DNA of 64,000 nt from Thraustochytrium sp. TN22. Its lineage: Eukaryota > Sar > Bigyra > Thraustochytrida > Thraustochytriidae. The stretch's first letter is position 1; each line of letters opens with the position of its first letter. The notes beneath the pieces were generated by a model, which did not search any database, was not told the origin of the DNA, and worked only from the letters and a program-made list of their open reading frames with translations. The stretch covers positions 1 to 64,000 of the forward strand of contig JABLUY010000148.1 of NCBI GenBank assembly GCA_013306675.1, read 5' to 3'. The position numbers and the translations under genes were made by a program. Below, piece by piece: positions 19,362 through 29,279 of the stretch.

Positions 19362-20354
19362 TCAAAGCTTGGACTTTTGTGCATCAGCGTTCGGATCCGC
19401 AGCCTGCTGCAGCTGCTGCATCAGCTCGCCCTCCTGGTGCTCGAGCTGGTGCGTGAGCTGAGGGCTGTCCTCGGTGCGTGGAAGCGGCGGCGGAAGCTCG
19501 CCGTAGGCTGGGTAGTTGGCGACTTCGTTGAGGATGTAGTTGGCGTTGGACATGAGCGTGGAGCCGCCGTCAACGCGCGCGACGATGCCGGTAATGTACG
19601 AGGCTGCGGGCGAGAGCAGGTAGGAGACGATGCTGGAGACCTCCTGCGTGCTGCCGATACGCTTGCACGGGATAAAGGGTGCGGCCTTGGCGATGGGGTC
19701 GTCGCCCAAAAAGTTACCCTTGGTGCGGTAGTGCAGCTTGCTGCTCTCGCTGTAAATGTGGCCGGGCGCCACGGCATTGACGCGCACGCCGCTCGAGGCC
19801 CACTCCAGCGCAAGCGTCTGCGTGAGGTTGGCCACGGCGGCGCGCGCCGCTCCGGTGTGCGCCATCATCGGGAAGCCATTGTGGTAGGTGGCGATGATGT
19901 TGACGATGCTGCCGCCGTGGTCGAACATGTACTGGTCGAAGGCCTCGCGGCAGACCGCAAAGGTGCCGTTCAGATTCAGGTCCACGACCGTGCGGAAGCC
20001 GTTATTGGTGATGGCGGCCGCGGGCGCAGGGAACTGGCCGCCGGCGCAGTTCACGACAAAGTCGAGCCGCCCGAAGTGCTCCAAGGACGCTGCGATCATT
20101 CGCGCCACCTCCTCATCCTTGCGGATATTGCACACCACGTGCGCCACCTTTTCCTTGCCGAATTCCTCGGCCAGCTGGTTTGCCGACTCGCGCAGCCGCT
20201 CTTCGTTGCGCGACGCGATCACCACGCGCGCGCCCAGCGACAGCAGCTCGTACGCAATCGCGAACCCGATACCCGTACCGCCGCCCGTCACAAGCCCGGC
20301 CTGTCCTGCGAACAGGTCAGCGCGGAAGGCCGACCGCCACTCGGTCTCCGCCAT
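19362..20354 (-). CDS. Peroxisomal SDR, trans-2-enoyl-CoA reductase (PECR) / dienoyl-CoA reductase type
   Basis: A 330-residue short-chain dehydrogenase/reductase acting on acyl-CoA in peroxisomes. The Rossmann motif TGGGTGIG is at about 24-31, followed by VVIASRN. A VNCAGGQF segment matches the NAG-type motif of peroxisomal trans-2-enoyl-CoA reductase, and GGSIVNIIA and VRVNAVAPGHIYS are also typical. The canonical YxxxK position reads T-G-A-A-R (HTGAARAAV), as PECR and DECR members also depart from the classical pair. The protein ends in Ser-Lys-Leu, a textbook PTS1 peroxisome import signal. A Gln-rich tail of about 40 residues precedes it. The ATG at 20354 is chosen because it starts the conserved fold; the open upstream frame is Ala/Pro low complexity from a (GCTGGT)n tract. 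The probable role is fatty-acid chain elongation or unsaturated fatty-acid beta-oxidation. Confidence 0.9.
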   Translation of the reverse strand: MAETEWRSAFRADLFAGQAGLVTGGGTGIGFAIAYELLSLGARVVIASRNEERLRESANQLAEEFGKEKVAHVVCNIRKDEEVARMIAASLEHFGRLDFVVNCAGGQFPAPAAAITNNGFRTVVDLNLNGTFAVCREAFDQYMFDHGGSIVNIIATYHNGFPMMAHTGAARAAVANLTQTLALEWASSGVRVNAVAPGHIYSESSKLHYRTKGNFLGDDPIAKAAPFIPCKRIGSTQEVSSIVSYLLSPAASYITGIVARVDGGSTLMSNANYILNEVANYPAYGELPPPLPRTEDSPQLTHQLEHQEGELMQQLQQAADPNADAQKSKL

Positions 20355-21156
20355 TGCTCTTGCTGGTGCTGGTGCTGGTGCTGGTGCTGGTGCTCCTGCT
20401 GCAGCTGCGAGCGAGCGGGCGGGCAAGCGGGCGCTACAGATTTGCGAGCGAGCGCCTGCCTCCAACAGCGAGTGCTCCACATGCCTCCGCCGGCGGTCCA
20501 GAACCCAGACGGCTGGGCTGAGGTCCGACCTGACGGCGCTGGGCGGCCCGGGCTGCCCGTGCGCGAGGGCGGCGTGAGAGAGACCGCCAAGCTGAAGAAG
20601 GACTCGGACGGGTGCCAGGGCAGGTGGAGTAGGCCTCGTAGTACGAGGCGAAGCGAGGATAGCCGGAGCAGTCCGCCGGTGGCAGCACGGCTTGGCCAAG
20701 GGCACAGCCGCGGGGACATGGTCCAAAGATATGGTACCCAGTACGTTGGTACACACTCCTGGCTCCGGCCGAGTCCGGCGACCGACCACGACTGCTGCTC
20801 AGGCTCTGGCCTCCTCTGCTCTAAAGCCAGTACTGGCGGCGCCTCGCCGCCACGAAACCTCCTCGCTTGGGTTAACTTGGCTAGACCGGCTGTGCTTCAC
20901 TTGCTCGCTCTGATGGCGCTCGGGCGACTCGCTGTTTTCTCTTCTGCCTTCTGCCGGGTACGCAGACTACCGGAGCTGTAAGGCGAATCTGGCCCACGGC
21001 AGCCCAAGCGCCATCGTGGGGTGTCCTCTCCAACCCACGGCAGCCGCACCACCGCCGTACCCACCCCAACGCACCGCCATTCGAAGGGTACACTTTCAAG
21101 GCCTCTTTGGCTTCGATTTTTTTGTAGTATCTGTTCTATAGCTAATGAAATAGCTA

Positions 21157-21177
21157 TTGTCCCGCAAAGCGGGGCAA
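21157..21177. other. Perfect stem-loop in an AT-rich island
   Basis: TTGTCCCGC, AAA loop, GCGGGGCAA: a nine-pair stem with one G-T pair. It is preceded by TAGCTAATGAAATAGCTA (two copies of the palindrome TAGCTA) and followed by CATTTCATAGTTATT. It could be a remnant of a small mobile element or a structured 3' end; the function is unknown. Confidence 0.5.
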
Positions 21178-21295
21178 GCATTTCATAGTTATTTTTCAAC
21201 CCTTGCTGTGCGAGTGCTAGCTTGCTAGCCCGCGCAGCGCGGATGGCCGTGGCCTAACACAAACTGCCGCGCGACGTCCCCCGCCAGTCCCCTCA

Positions 21296-21310
21296 ACCTA
21301 GGGTTAGGGT
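21296..21310. repeat. Interstitial telomere-like TTAGGG motif
   Basis: CCTAGGGTTAGGGT contains two partial TTAGGG units. It is too short to be a telomere, and only suggests a TTAGGG-type repeat if it is not chance. Confidence 0.3.
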
Positions 21311-21782
21311 ATTTTGACATGCGGCGCGCCGGAGCGCCGGAGCACCGGACACCTTGGGCTTGCCTTTGATGAGACTGTCGCAAGCTCACTCGACGCCGCT
21401 CGCGGCTGGCGGTCGTGACGTCTTCGTCTCACTCACAAGTCGGCCCGGCTGCCGCGGCCGCCGGCCACAGTGCACAGCACACAGCACTTGGCAAGAGAGA
21501 AATGCTCGGTGTGGTGGCGAACCGAGGTGGAGATCTTCTCGGCGACGGCTCGGCGGTCACGCGGCCACGAGGCCAAGAAACGCCGCTTGGAGGAAGCACA
21601 CTTTTGGAAATGCGCGGGGGCCACGCGTGGCTCGAACTTGATGTGAAGTTCGTTTCTCGTGGCTCAAGGCTCGGAAACCGATCACATGCGCAATACTACC
21701 ACTGTTTCTGACAAAAAAAAAAAAAGAGGGGGAGGCGAAGAAAGGGAGTTCGTTGTCAAGCAAGGGCCGGCCGAGGACGTGC

Positions 21783-22722
21783 TTACTCGCCCTCCTGGTT
21801 CTTGATGTTCACGGAGGAGGGCGGCCCCGGCGGCTGGCCCTCGCCGGCATGGCGCTTGAGCAGCTTGGTGAGGTTGGAGCGCGAGATGTGGTAGTCGCCG
21901 ACGTAGAGCGTGGCCTCGTTGTTGCACTGGCGCGAGTTGCTGATGCGCACCTGCTGGAAACCGGAGCGCTCAAGGTGAAAGAGTGCGCGGCTCATGAGCG
22001 CGGACCAGATGCAGGAGCGGTCGGCCTTGGCGTTGATGGAGGCGTCGTAGTTGCTGACGAGCACCTTGGAGAGCTCGTGGATGATCCAGCGCTGCGGGTC
22101 GCGCTCGCAAAAGGGGTCGCTCGGGTCCAGCTCGAAGCGCTTGTTGTAGTGCACGATGAAGGCGAGGTCCTCGTGAAAGAGGATGGCGGCGCGGTGCTTG
22201 ACGCGGCTGCGCAGGCCGGAATCGGTCATGGCTTGACGCTCGGCCGGCGGCAATCGGTTCATGTGGAAAGTTTCCAGGTTCTCCAGGAACCAGGCGGCGT
22301 CCTTGAGGGGCAGCACGCCGTTGATGTCGTCGCCGCCGATCACCTCGGCAAGTTTGCGGATCTCGGGTTCGGCGTGCGTGAACCACGCCCAGTCGATGCT
22401 GTCTAGGAGATCCTCATGCGCGTCGCTACGCTCGTCACCGCCCGCCTCAGCGGCTGGCGCCTCTGCCGCTGGCTGCGATGCGAAGGAGGGCGCGCCACTG
22501 AAGAACCGCCCGATCAAGTTGCTACCGCTTTGTCCGCTGCCGCTGTGTCCGCTGCTGGTCCTACCACGCATGTATTCCGCGTCGAGCCCGGCCCCTGCCG
22601 CGCCCGCGTACGCGGGAGTCTTGCGCTGCGCTGCGCCCGAGGCGCCCGACGTGGCATCGGCGCCCACATCGCCGCCACCCTCGGCCTCGCGTTGGTATTG
22701 TTGCTGTAGGAGTTGTCGTTGT

Positions 22723-22757
<35 letters not shown>

Positions 22758-23663
22758 CTGCTGCTGAAGTATCTGTTGCTGGTACTGGTACAAGAGCGCG
22801 GCCTCGTCTTGCAGCTGCTCGTGCTCCAGTGCCTGTCGCTCTGGCTGCTGTTGGTACGATGCAGTGTAATTGTAGTCGTATGGATGTTGTTGCTGCTGCT
22901 GCTGCTGCGGCTGCGGCTGAGCGAAACGCGAGTCGAAGCCTGGAAAGCCGAAAGACGAAGAGGATGAAGGGAAAGCAGGAGCGACTGACGTGGACGACGA
23001 CGAGGAGGAAGAGGACGAGGACGACGAGGAGGAAGAGGTCCCGGTGGAAGATGCGGCTGCAGCCGCAGCGGCGGCGAGCCAGCGCTCCGCGGAAAAGCCC
23101 GGCGCCCCGGGCGGCGGCCAGCCTCGCGGCGGCCAGCTGCCGAGGTTTGGCGAGCCCATCGCCGCCCTGGAATCGCTCGCGCTCGGCGAAGGCACGTCCA
23201 CCTCGGGCGCGCTGAGTTCATGCTGCGCCTCGTGCGCGCCACTGCTAGCCCACCCATACGGCTGGCGCATACTTGTTGTCGTTGCGGTCTGGTGCGGCAG
23301 TTGGCGGTGAGTGTGATGCTCATACGCTTGTTGTTGGTGCTGGTGCTGGTGCTGGTGTTGCTGGTGCTGGTGCTGGAACTGCTGCAAGTAGCCCTGTTCC
23401 TGGAGCATTTGCAATTGCTGGAGCTCGTACGAGTCGAGCGAGTGCAGCGGGTTGAAACCGGTCGAGGCTGTGGCAGCCGCTGCGGCGGTCGCAGCGGCAG
23501 CGCGCTGCGCAGCAGCAGCTCTCACGGACGCAGCTGCCCTGGCACTGTGGTCCGAGGGCAAGCCGCCGCCGGCTTGGTTTTCATCTCGCCGCGCCACTTG
23601 GTTTGCTGCCCAGGTTTGAAAGTTCGCCGGCGCTCCGCGGTCCGTGTGGTCGCGCTCCGCCAT
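21783..23663 (-). CDS. PolyQ/polyS protein with unrecognised C-terminal domain
   Basis: 626 residues from the ATG at 23663 (MAERDHTDRG). The first two thirds are low complexity: an Ala-rich part (residues about 40-70), a His-Gln tract (HQHQQHQHQH, about 95-115), a 16-residue serine run near 215-230, and a pure Gln run of about 16-17 residues near 300-320. From about residue 420 to 620 the sequence becomes ordered and well mixed: DLLDSIDWAWFTHAEPEIRKLAE, then WFLENLETFHMNR, ILFHEDLAFIVHYNKRF, and YVGDYHISRSNLTKLLKRH. This looks like one conserved folded domain of about 200 residues, but I do not recognise it. No signal peptide or membrane segment is seen. The stop is TAA. The polyglutamine plus folded tail would suit a transcriptional or RNA-binding co-factor, which is a guess. 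Confidence 0.75.
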
Positions 23664-24688
23664 GTGTGGCGAGCGCGATGCGATGCGATGCGAGGGTGGA
23701 GCGGAGCGAGGCGGCCTCGCTCTTCGATCTGCTTTACAACGCGCTGAGGATTCGGGGAAAGGAAGGCAAGGCAACCTCTCGGTCTTCGCTTCGATTTGCG
23801 CCGACGGCTCGGGAAAAACTCTTCTCTTCGATCCGGAACCAAGGGGTCGGGCGCACGAACCTGCACGGCGAAAAGGTGGACGAGCACCTAGACGAAGAGC
23901 ACTTCGCGCGTTGCGAAGCCTTGGCGGGCGCGGCGAGTCGTCTAGCGCGGTGGCGAGGACGCCCGCCTGCTGCGTCTCGCTCGCTCGGAGTTCGCTCGGC
24001 CTCGCCCCTTCTCGAGCGTGACGCCGGCGAACTCGAGCTTCGCGCCTGCTCCTGCGCTTGCGCTTGCGCTGGCGCTGGCGCGGCGCGGCGCGCTGCACCG
24101 CAGCGCGCGCCGGGCGCGCGCCCGCCGGCCGGCCGGCCGAGCGCGCGCCGGCGGTCCCGGGTACGCCGCGCGCGAGGTCCCGCGCGAGCGCAAGAACGGC
24201 GCGCGCGGCGCGCGATGGGCGAGCCGCGGCGCGGCGTTGACGACTTGCCGCTGCCGCCGCCTCCTCGCGGGCCGCGCCGTGGCCCGAGCCGGGGCGGCGC
24301 GGCGCGGCACGTGCGCGCGCCTGCGAGCCGCGCGCGCGAGGCGTCTCTGCCCCGCCTCGCCCCGCCTCGCCTGCGCGTTGCGCGGCCTGGCGGCTCGCCA
24401 GGAAGGTGGGGAGGGGCGCCCGGCGGGGCGGGGATGCGCGCCACGGTTGCCGCCGAGCACGACCGCGCAGTTCACTCGGTCGGGGCGGCCACGGCGCAGC
24501 CCGGCGCGGCCGCGCTGCGCTACCCCGCCGCAGTTCCGCCCCGCCGCAGTGCAGCGCAGAGTCGCCGCCTGGCTGCTCCGCCGCGCTCGACGCCCGAGCG
24601 CGGCCGCGGCGCGAGTTCTGGAGCTGCGTTTGCTGCCCGGGCTCGGCTTTGCCGATGCGCGATGGTTGGGCGCACCAACGCAGCCTGA

Positions 24689-24690
<2 letters not shown>

Positions 24691-24714
<24 letters not shown>
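24691..24714. repeat. (AG)12 microsatellite
   Basis: Uninterrupted AG dinucleotide tract followed by imperfect purine-rich sequence to about 24740. Confidence 0.95.
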
Positions 24715-24719
<5 letters not shown>

Positions 24720-24845
24720 GAGAGAGGGGGAGAGTGGAGAGGAAGGAGGCCAGGACTTGGCAGCAGGGCTCACAGTCAGTGGCGCGCGCCAGGCGCCTGG
24801 GCCGCGCAGGCGCGGGGCGCGCGTCGCGGCCTCTTTCCCGCCCCA

Positions 24846-24889
24846 GGCCTGCCTGGCCTGCCTGGCCTGCCTGGCCTGCCTGGCCTGCC
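24846..24889. repeat. CCTGGCCTGC decamer array
   Basis: Four to five tandem ten-base units, a higher-order relative of the CCTG arrays seen in other 5' flanks. Confidence 0.9.
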
Positions 24890-26228
24890 GGCCGTTCGTG
24901 CGCGTGTCGATCGCCGGAGGACAAACGACGTGCCTCTGGCAGGCACTGTGCTGCCAGCGGGAGATGAAATGACCTGCCGTTGCTGGCGCTCAGCTCATTG
25001 GCAGGCGGCGTGCTGGTGCAGTGACCGCTGCGGCCAGGGCCTGCCAGGGCAGGCCGCCGTGCGCCCGCCGCCTGGCTCGGCGCGCGCGTCGCTCTGCTTC
25101 GCTTCGCTTCGCTTCGTGCACGCCGCCACCACGATTCGAGCTTTGCTTCTCTTTCAATCTTTCAAGCTCTCGTTCTTCCTTCTCCGTCTGCCAAACTCCG
25201 CCTGGCTGGCTGGCGGCCGACCTGCGCTTTTCGACCGGCCACTGGCAGGCGAGGCGGCCCGGCTCCGTGGTCGAGGCGATCTTCGTTGCTTGGCTTGCCT
25301 CTCTTCCACGCGCTGCCCCGCCGGGCCGCCGCATCGCCCTGGAGTGGAGTGCCAAAGCCCGGCAGCCCGGCAGCGGCAGCGAGGCTCCGAGTCGCGCTTC
25401 TGCCTGCTGGCTGGCGGTTTTCCCTTCCACGCGTGCAGGCTGTCGCGGCGTCTCGTGGCGACGGCCATGGCCACAGTAACCGATCCCCGTACGGCCTCAC
25501 AGCATGATCAGCCAGCTCGCAGGCTCTGATCACTCAGCCTCGCCGCGGCACGAATTCCCATTCCCTCTCTCCCGAGCCTGCAGTCGCAGTGCAGTGCAAT
25601 GAGCGCTCGGCGCGCTTGTCGATTCCCAACGTGCGTGCAGTGAGAGAGAGAGGAGAGAAAACGCGAGCCGCGCCACGGATGCGCCACGCGCCGGCGCGGA
25701 CGGTGGACAAGGATCCAAGTGCGCCGCGCCGCCACCGCATGCGTGCCATGCGGCAATGACAACAGCAGCCATGGCCACTGCACCGTGACTGCAGTGGCAC
25801 CCGCGTTGCCGGAGTACGACTGCAGGTGTCGATGCGCGCGGCCAGCGCCGCGGCGCGCGGCGCGCCGTGCCGCGGGGCTGGGCTTTAGCTACCTACCAGC
25901 GGGCCGCTCCTCGCTCCAAACACTGGCGGAGAATTTGGACGTCGCGGTGGCGGGCGGGCGAGCGACGCGCCGCTCGAACGCCAACTTGAAGGTTGGTTGC
26001 CAGCGGCTGATGAACGACGGCCGCTTCGCGTCGCCGGCGGTGCGCGTCGGTGCGGTTGGACGGTCTGACTTGCAGCAAAGAAGGGCTCGAACTTGAAGGC
26101 GACCCGCGCAGAGTGAGCGAGGGAGGTCGGGCAAAGAAGTGGAGGCGAGCTTTGCCTTCTCTTGTGTGTAAATTACCAAAGAAGACTTTCCCAAGCAAAC
26201 GCGAGAGCAGGCCGGAACACGAGCACAA

Positions 26229-26562
26229 TGGTTTGCGGCAACGGTTTGCTTTGCGGCAGTGGTTTGCTTTGCGGCAGTGGTTTGCTTTGCGGCAGTGGTT
26301 TGCTTTGCGGCAGTGGTTTGCTTTGCGGCAGTGGTTTGCTTTGCGGCCATGGTTTGCAAGCTTCTCGTAGTAAGGTATTTGCTGTTGGCGGCACTCAATG
26401 GTTTGCTTTGCGGCAGTGGTTTGCTTTGCGGCCATGGTTTGCAAGCTTCTCGTAGTAAGGTAAGCTTTTGGCGGCACTCAATGGTTTGCTCTGCGGCCAT
26501 GGTTTGCAAGCTTCTCGTAGTAAGGTAGTTGCTTTTGGCGGCACTCAATGGTTTGCGGCTTG
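26229..26562. repeat. 18-base minisatellite with higher-order units
   Basis: Seven copies of TGGTTTGCTTTGCGGCAG are followed by a block GCGGCCATGGTTTGCAAG, then CTTCTCGTAGTAAGGTA and TTGGCGGCACTCAATGG. The block recurs three times (about 26345, 26429, 26493) with one, two or no extra 18-mers between copies. It lies just 3' of the RING-Tubby stop codon, so it is probably part of that gene's 3' flank or untranslated region. There are no unique spacers of constant length, so it is not a CRISPR. Confidence 0.9.
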
Positions 26563-26678
26563 AGAGTAAATGAATTTCGTTATGTAAGACACGCCTGGCT
26601 GGCAGAAGCAAATGAAGAACCAGGACCGAATAAGAAGGGAGGAAAGTCTGTGAGCTTGGCAGTAGCTGTGCAGCACTG

Positions 26679-28751
26679 TCAGGCGCAGCAGAACTTCTGG
26701 ATGCTGGCCGTGAGGCAAATACCAAAAGCCTGGACCGGGGAAAGAGGCCACTGGAGATCGAGGGTGTAGACCTCGGGCCCAGTTTCGTGGACCTTGCCAA
26801 ACTGCAAAGTGATCTCGCTCGAAGCGTCTGGTCCGGGCAGCACGAGGCCAGGCGCGGCCTCGCCCTGCAGACAGAGCTGGAAGTTCTTGTTGGAGGGCAG
26901 GGTGACGCGACCGGCGAAGTCGAGCGAGTAGGCCTGGATGGAGTCGAGCCAGTAGGGCTGCTTGTTGGTGCCATACACGAGGTCGTCGCAGTGCGCGATG
27001 GCGGGCTGGCCGCGACGCAGCAGCTGACGCATGGTTTGGCCCGAGCGCACGGGCCGGTAGACCTTGGTGGCCCAAGGGCGCTCGTCGTAGTCGTCGTCGT
27101 CGTCGTCGTCGTTGTCGTCGCCGCCGCCGTCGTCAACATCATCCATGGCGGCCTCGTCGCCCGCGGCGGAGGCGCGACGGACGGAAAAGTCGTCCGGATC
27201 GGCGCCGGGGCTTAGCAGGAGGTCGGAGGAGGAGGCCCAAGCCGTGGCGCAGTCGCCGTCGCCAGCGTCGGCGATGCTGCCGCAGCCACGCGCGCGCGGG
27301 CCAGGGAGAGCAGCCTCGCCGACCTTGGGCACGCAAACCTGCATGCGGCGCGGGCCGACGCTGCGGCCGACGCGGTTCTGCGTATAGCGCACTGAGGCAA
27401 GCTCGAGGAAGCCCGTGGAGCCGGCAGCGGAGCGGCGGCGCGAGGGAGACGCGGGCGGCGCAGAGGCGTCGGCCGGACCGGGCTGCGTGAAAAAGGGCGC
27501 GAGCACGGTGTGCTCGAGGCCGGAGAAGGAGCTCTTGACGCAGCCGACGAAGTTGGGGCCCTTGCGGTCGAAGTCGCGCGCCGTGGGGTCGAGACTAATA
27601 TCTACAATGGAGTTGAAGCAGGCGCCCTGCTTGAGCGAGCGCTTGCGCGCCACCATGAGGAGGACGTCGCCGTCCAAGGGCGAGTCGGCGGAGGGCAGCT
27701 CGCCGTGCGGGTAGCGCACGCGCGGCGGCGCCTGCAGGTACATCTCGTAGCGCGTGAAGCGGCCCAGGAGGGCCGAGTCCTCGCGCACTGCACGGATGTA
27801 GCAGCGCACCATGCCGGCGGCGCGCGGTACCGGCCGCGACACGAAGGACTTGCGGTAGGGAAAGCGGCCCAGCGAGGCGGCGTGGAGAGGGTCTGGCGGC
27901 GTGTAGTCCATGTCGGTCAGCGGGCCGCGGCACAGCGGGCACGCCGAGGGCGCCTGCGTGAAGGGCCGCTTGGTCTCCTTCCACTCAAAGATGCACTTGG
28001 CGTGCACGGGCGCATCGTTGCACGCGCCGGAGCAGGGGATGCGCACCGGCGGCCGCTTCGCGGAGAAGCTGCCGTAGCAGATGATACAGACTTGCGGCTC
28101 GGCCTCGCACGTCTGCGCCTGCGCCTGCATCTGCGTCTGCGGCCCATCCTCGAGCTGCTGCTGCGGAGGCTTGGGCACAAGCGGCGGCAGCGGCGGCGTG
28201 CCCGAGGGCGCTGGTCTGCTGCTGGTGCTGCTGCTGGTGCAGGTTGAGGCCTTGCAGTCAGCGTCCGTGTCGGCCGAGGGCGCGGCGGGCGCAGGCCGGC
28301 GCTTGCCCCTGGCGCCGGGCGCCGCGGCCACAGCCGCGATCTGGCCCGTCACGGGCGCCCGGGGCGGCAGAGGCGGCGGCGCCGGTAAGGTACTGCTGCT
28401 GGCGCTGCTGCTGCTGCTGCTGCTGCTGCCGGCAAAGGCGTCCCAGCCGCCGCGGCCTGTGACGGCCGCCGCGGCCGCGGCGAAGCTTGCGTTGTCCCAG
28501 TCAAGCGGCAGGCTGAGGCTGCGCGAGCGCTTCACCACGCGCACGCCGCCCAAGCCGGACAGCGCGCCCTTGCCAGCCTGAATCAGCCGGCCATTGGCGG
28601 CGCGCGGCTCGTTCTCCACGTCGCTGCTGCTCGCCCGCGCACGTCTATGCGCCCGCGGCGGCAACGGCGGCGGCGCCTGGCCTAGCGGCTGCGCCCCCAT
28701 CACGGAGTAGTGCTGCGGCTGCTGCCGCTGCTGCTGCTGCTGCTGCATCAT
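26679..28751 (-). CDS. RING-type zinc finger plus Tubby domain protein, copy A
   Basis: 690 residues from the ATG at 28751 (MMQQQQQQ). Residues 1-215 are low complexity: Gln, Ala, a serine run, and PPLPPR motifs that could bind SH3 domains. Residues 222-274 form a RING-like zinc site: C222-x2-C225, a CSGAC pair, VHAKC (H and C), and CPLC ending at C274, resembling the C4HC3 (RING-CH) spacing. From about 295 to the end is a Tubby domain. RYTQNRVGRSVGPRR is followed by an acidic insertion (polyAsp near 580), then FAGRVTLPSNKNFQL, ITLQFGKV, YTLDLQWPLSPVQAFGI, and a C-terminus like that of Tubby proteins. Tubby domains bind phosphoinositides, and RING domains recruit E2 enzymes. A membrane-tethered E3 ligase is therefore plausible but unproven. 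It is paralogous to the gene at 33301. Confidence 0.85.
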   Translation of the reverse strand: MMQQQQQQRQQPQHYSVMGAQPLGQAPPPLPPRAHRRARASSSDVENEPRAANGRLIQAGKGALSGLGGVRVVKRSRSLSLPLDWDNASFAAAAAAVTGRGGWDAFAGSSSSSSSSASSSTLPAPPPLPPRAPVTGQIAAVAAAPGARGKRRPAPAAPSADTDADCKASTCTSSSTSSRPAPSGTPPLPPLVPKPPQQQLEDGPQTQMQAQAQTCEAEPQVCIICYGSFSAKRPPVRIPCSGACNDAPVHAKCIFEWKETKRPFTQAPSACPLCRGPLTDMDYTPPDPLHAASLGRFPYRKSFVSRPVPRAAGMVRCYIRAVREDSALLGRFTRYEMYLQAPPRVRYPHGELPSADSPLDGDVLLMVARKRSLKQGACFNSIVDISLDPTARDFDRKGPNFVGCVKSSFSGLEHTVLAPFFTQPGPADASAPPASPSRRRSAAGSTGFLELASVRYTQNRVGRSVGPRRMQVCVPKVGEAALPGPRARGCGSIADAGDGDCATAWASSSDLLLSPGADPDDFSVRRASAAGDEAAMDDVDDGGGDDNDDDDDDDYDERPWATKVYRPVRSGQTMRQLLRRGQPAIAHCDDLVYGTNKQPYWLDSIQAYSLDFAGRVTLPSNKNFQLCLQGEAAPGLVLPGPDASSEITLQFGKVHETGPEVYTLDLQWPLSPVQAFGICLTASIQKFCCA

Positions 28752-29248
28752 GTTGGCAGTGCCAGCGGGCGGACGGCCTCCCGACGGCACCCGCTGCCTG
28801 CGCTGGCGCTCGGCGCCGAGGCCTGCGCCGGCGCCGCTCCCCGCGAGCACGCCTGCCCGCGCCGTGCGCCCAGACGCCGCGCGCGGCCGCCGCCGCCGCA
28901 CGACCGCCGCGCCGCGCCGCGCCCGCGCCGGTCTGACGGTCTGTGCGTCTCTGTCTCAGACTGTCTGTCTGTCTGTCTCTCTCTCTCTCTGCCCGCCCGC
29001 TCTGCGCCTGCGCACGCGGGCTCGCGAGGTCCCGGTTCCGCCGGCCTGCACGCCGCGCTTGCCGCGCTCGCGCGCTGGCCTGGCGCTGCCTGCCTGGCGC
29101 TGCCTGCCTGCCTGCCCGCGACGAGCCGCGCGCGGCGGCCGACGCGCCCCGGGGGAATCGAAGGGAATGCGATGCCTGGAGCGGCGACCGGTCGCCTCCC
29201 CTTGCGGGCCCGTGCGCTTGCCTGCTTTTGTTTTGTTTCGCGGGCGCT

Positions 29249-29278
<30 letters not shown>
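29249..29278. repeat. (CCTG)n tetranucleotide array
   Basis: About seven units, about 500 bases upstream of the RING-Tubby copy A start. A shorter CTGCCTGCCTGCC run lies at 29100-29116. Confidence 0.95.

Positions 29279-29279
<1 letters not shown>

Larger units (their letters stand above)
20355..21782. other. Long spacer upstream of the enoyl-CoA reductase gene
   Basis: About 1.4 kb. It starts with a (GCTGGT)n hexamer tract (20360-20400), the probable 5' leader of the reductase. Between 21108 and 21200 is an island much richer in A/T than the surroundings, with a hairpin. A telomere-like CCTAGGGTTAGGGT lies at 21297-21310 and a 13-base A run at about 21713-21725. From about 21300 to 21782 is the 3' flank of the next minus-strand gene. 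No coding sequence is supported. Confidence 0.5.
23664..26678. other. Gene-free 3 kb region with dispersed simple repeats
   Basis: No coding region is supported. The long open frames on both strands are Arg/Ala/Pro-rich and have no domain pattern. It contains an (AG)n tract, a CCTGGCCTGC array, CACTGGCAGGC-type motifs (24994, 25240), clustered TTCGC pentamers (25094-25115) and an 18-base minisatellite at the right end. The first several hundred bases are the 5' flank of the polyQ gene; the last 450 are the 3' flank of the RING-Tubby gene. Confidence 0.5.

Noticed and set aside
21713-21725. Thirteen-base A run as a processed-pseudogene tail
   Set aside because: No upstream coding remnant and no target-site duplication could be seen.
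23664-24773. Upstream extension of the polyQ gene to 996 codons
   Set aside because: The extension is Arg/Ala/Ser-rich noise, and the ATG at 23663 starts the consistent low-complexity plus domain protein.
24018-25529. 503-codon Arg/Ala-rich open frame
   Set aside because: Composition-driven; no domain, no similarity to any known pattern, and it crosses simple repeats.
26229-26562. Possible CRISPR array
   Set aside because: The repeats are contiguous 18-mers without unique spacers of constant length, and the genome is eukaryotic.
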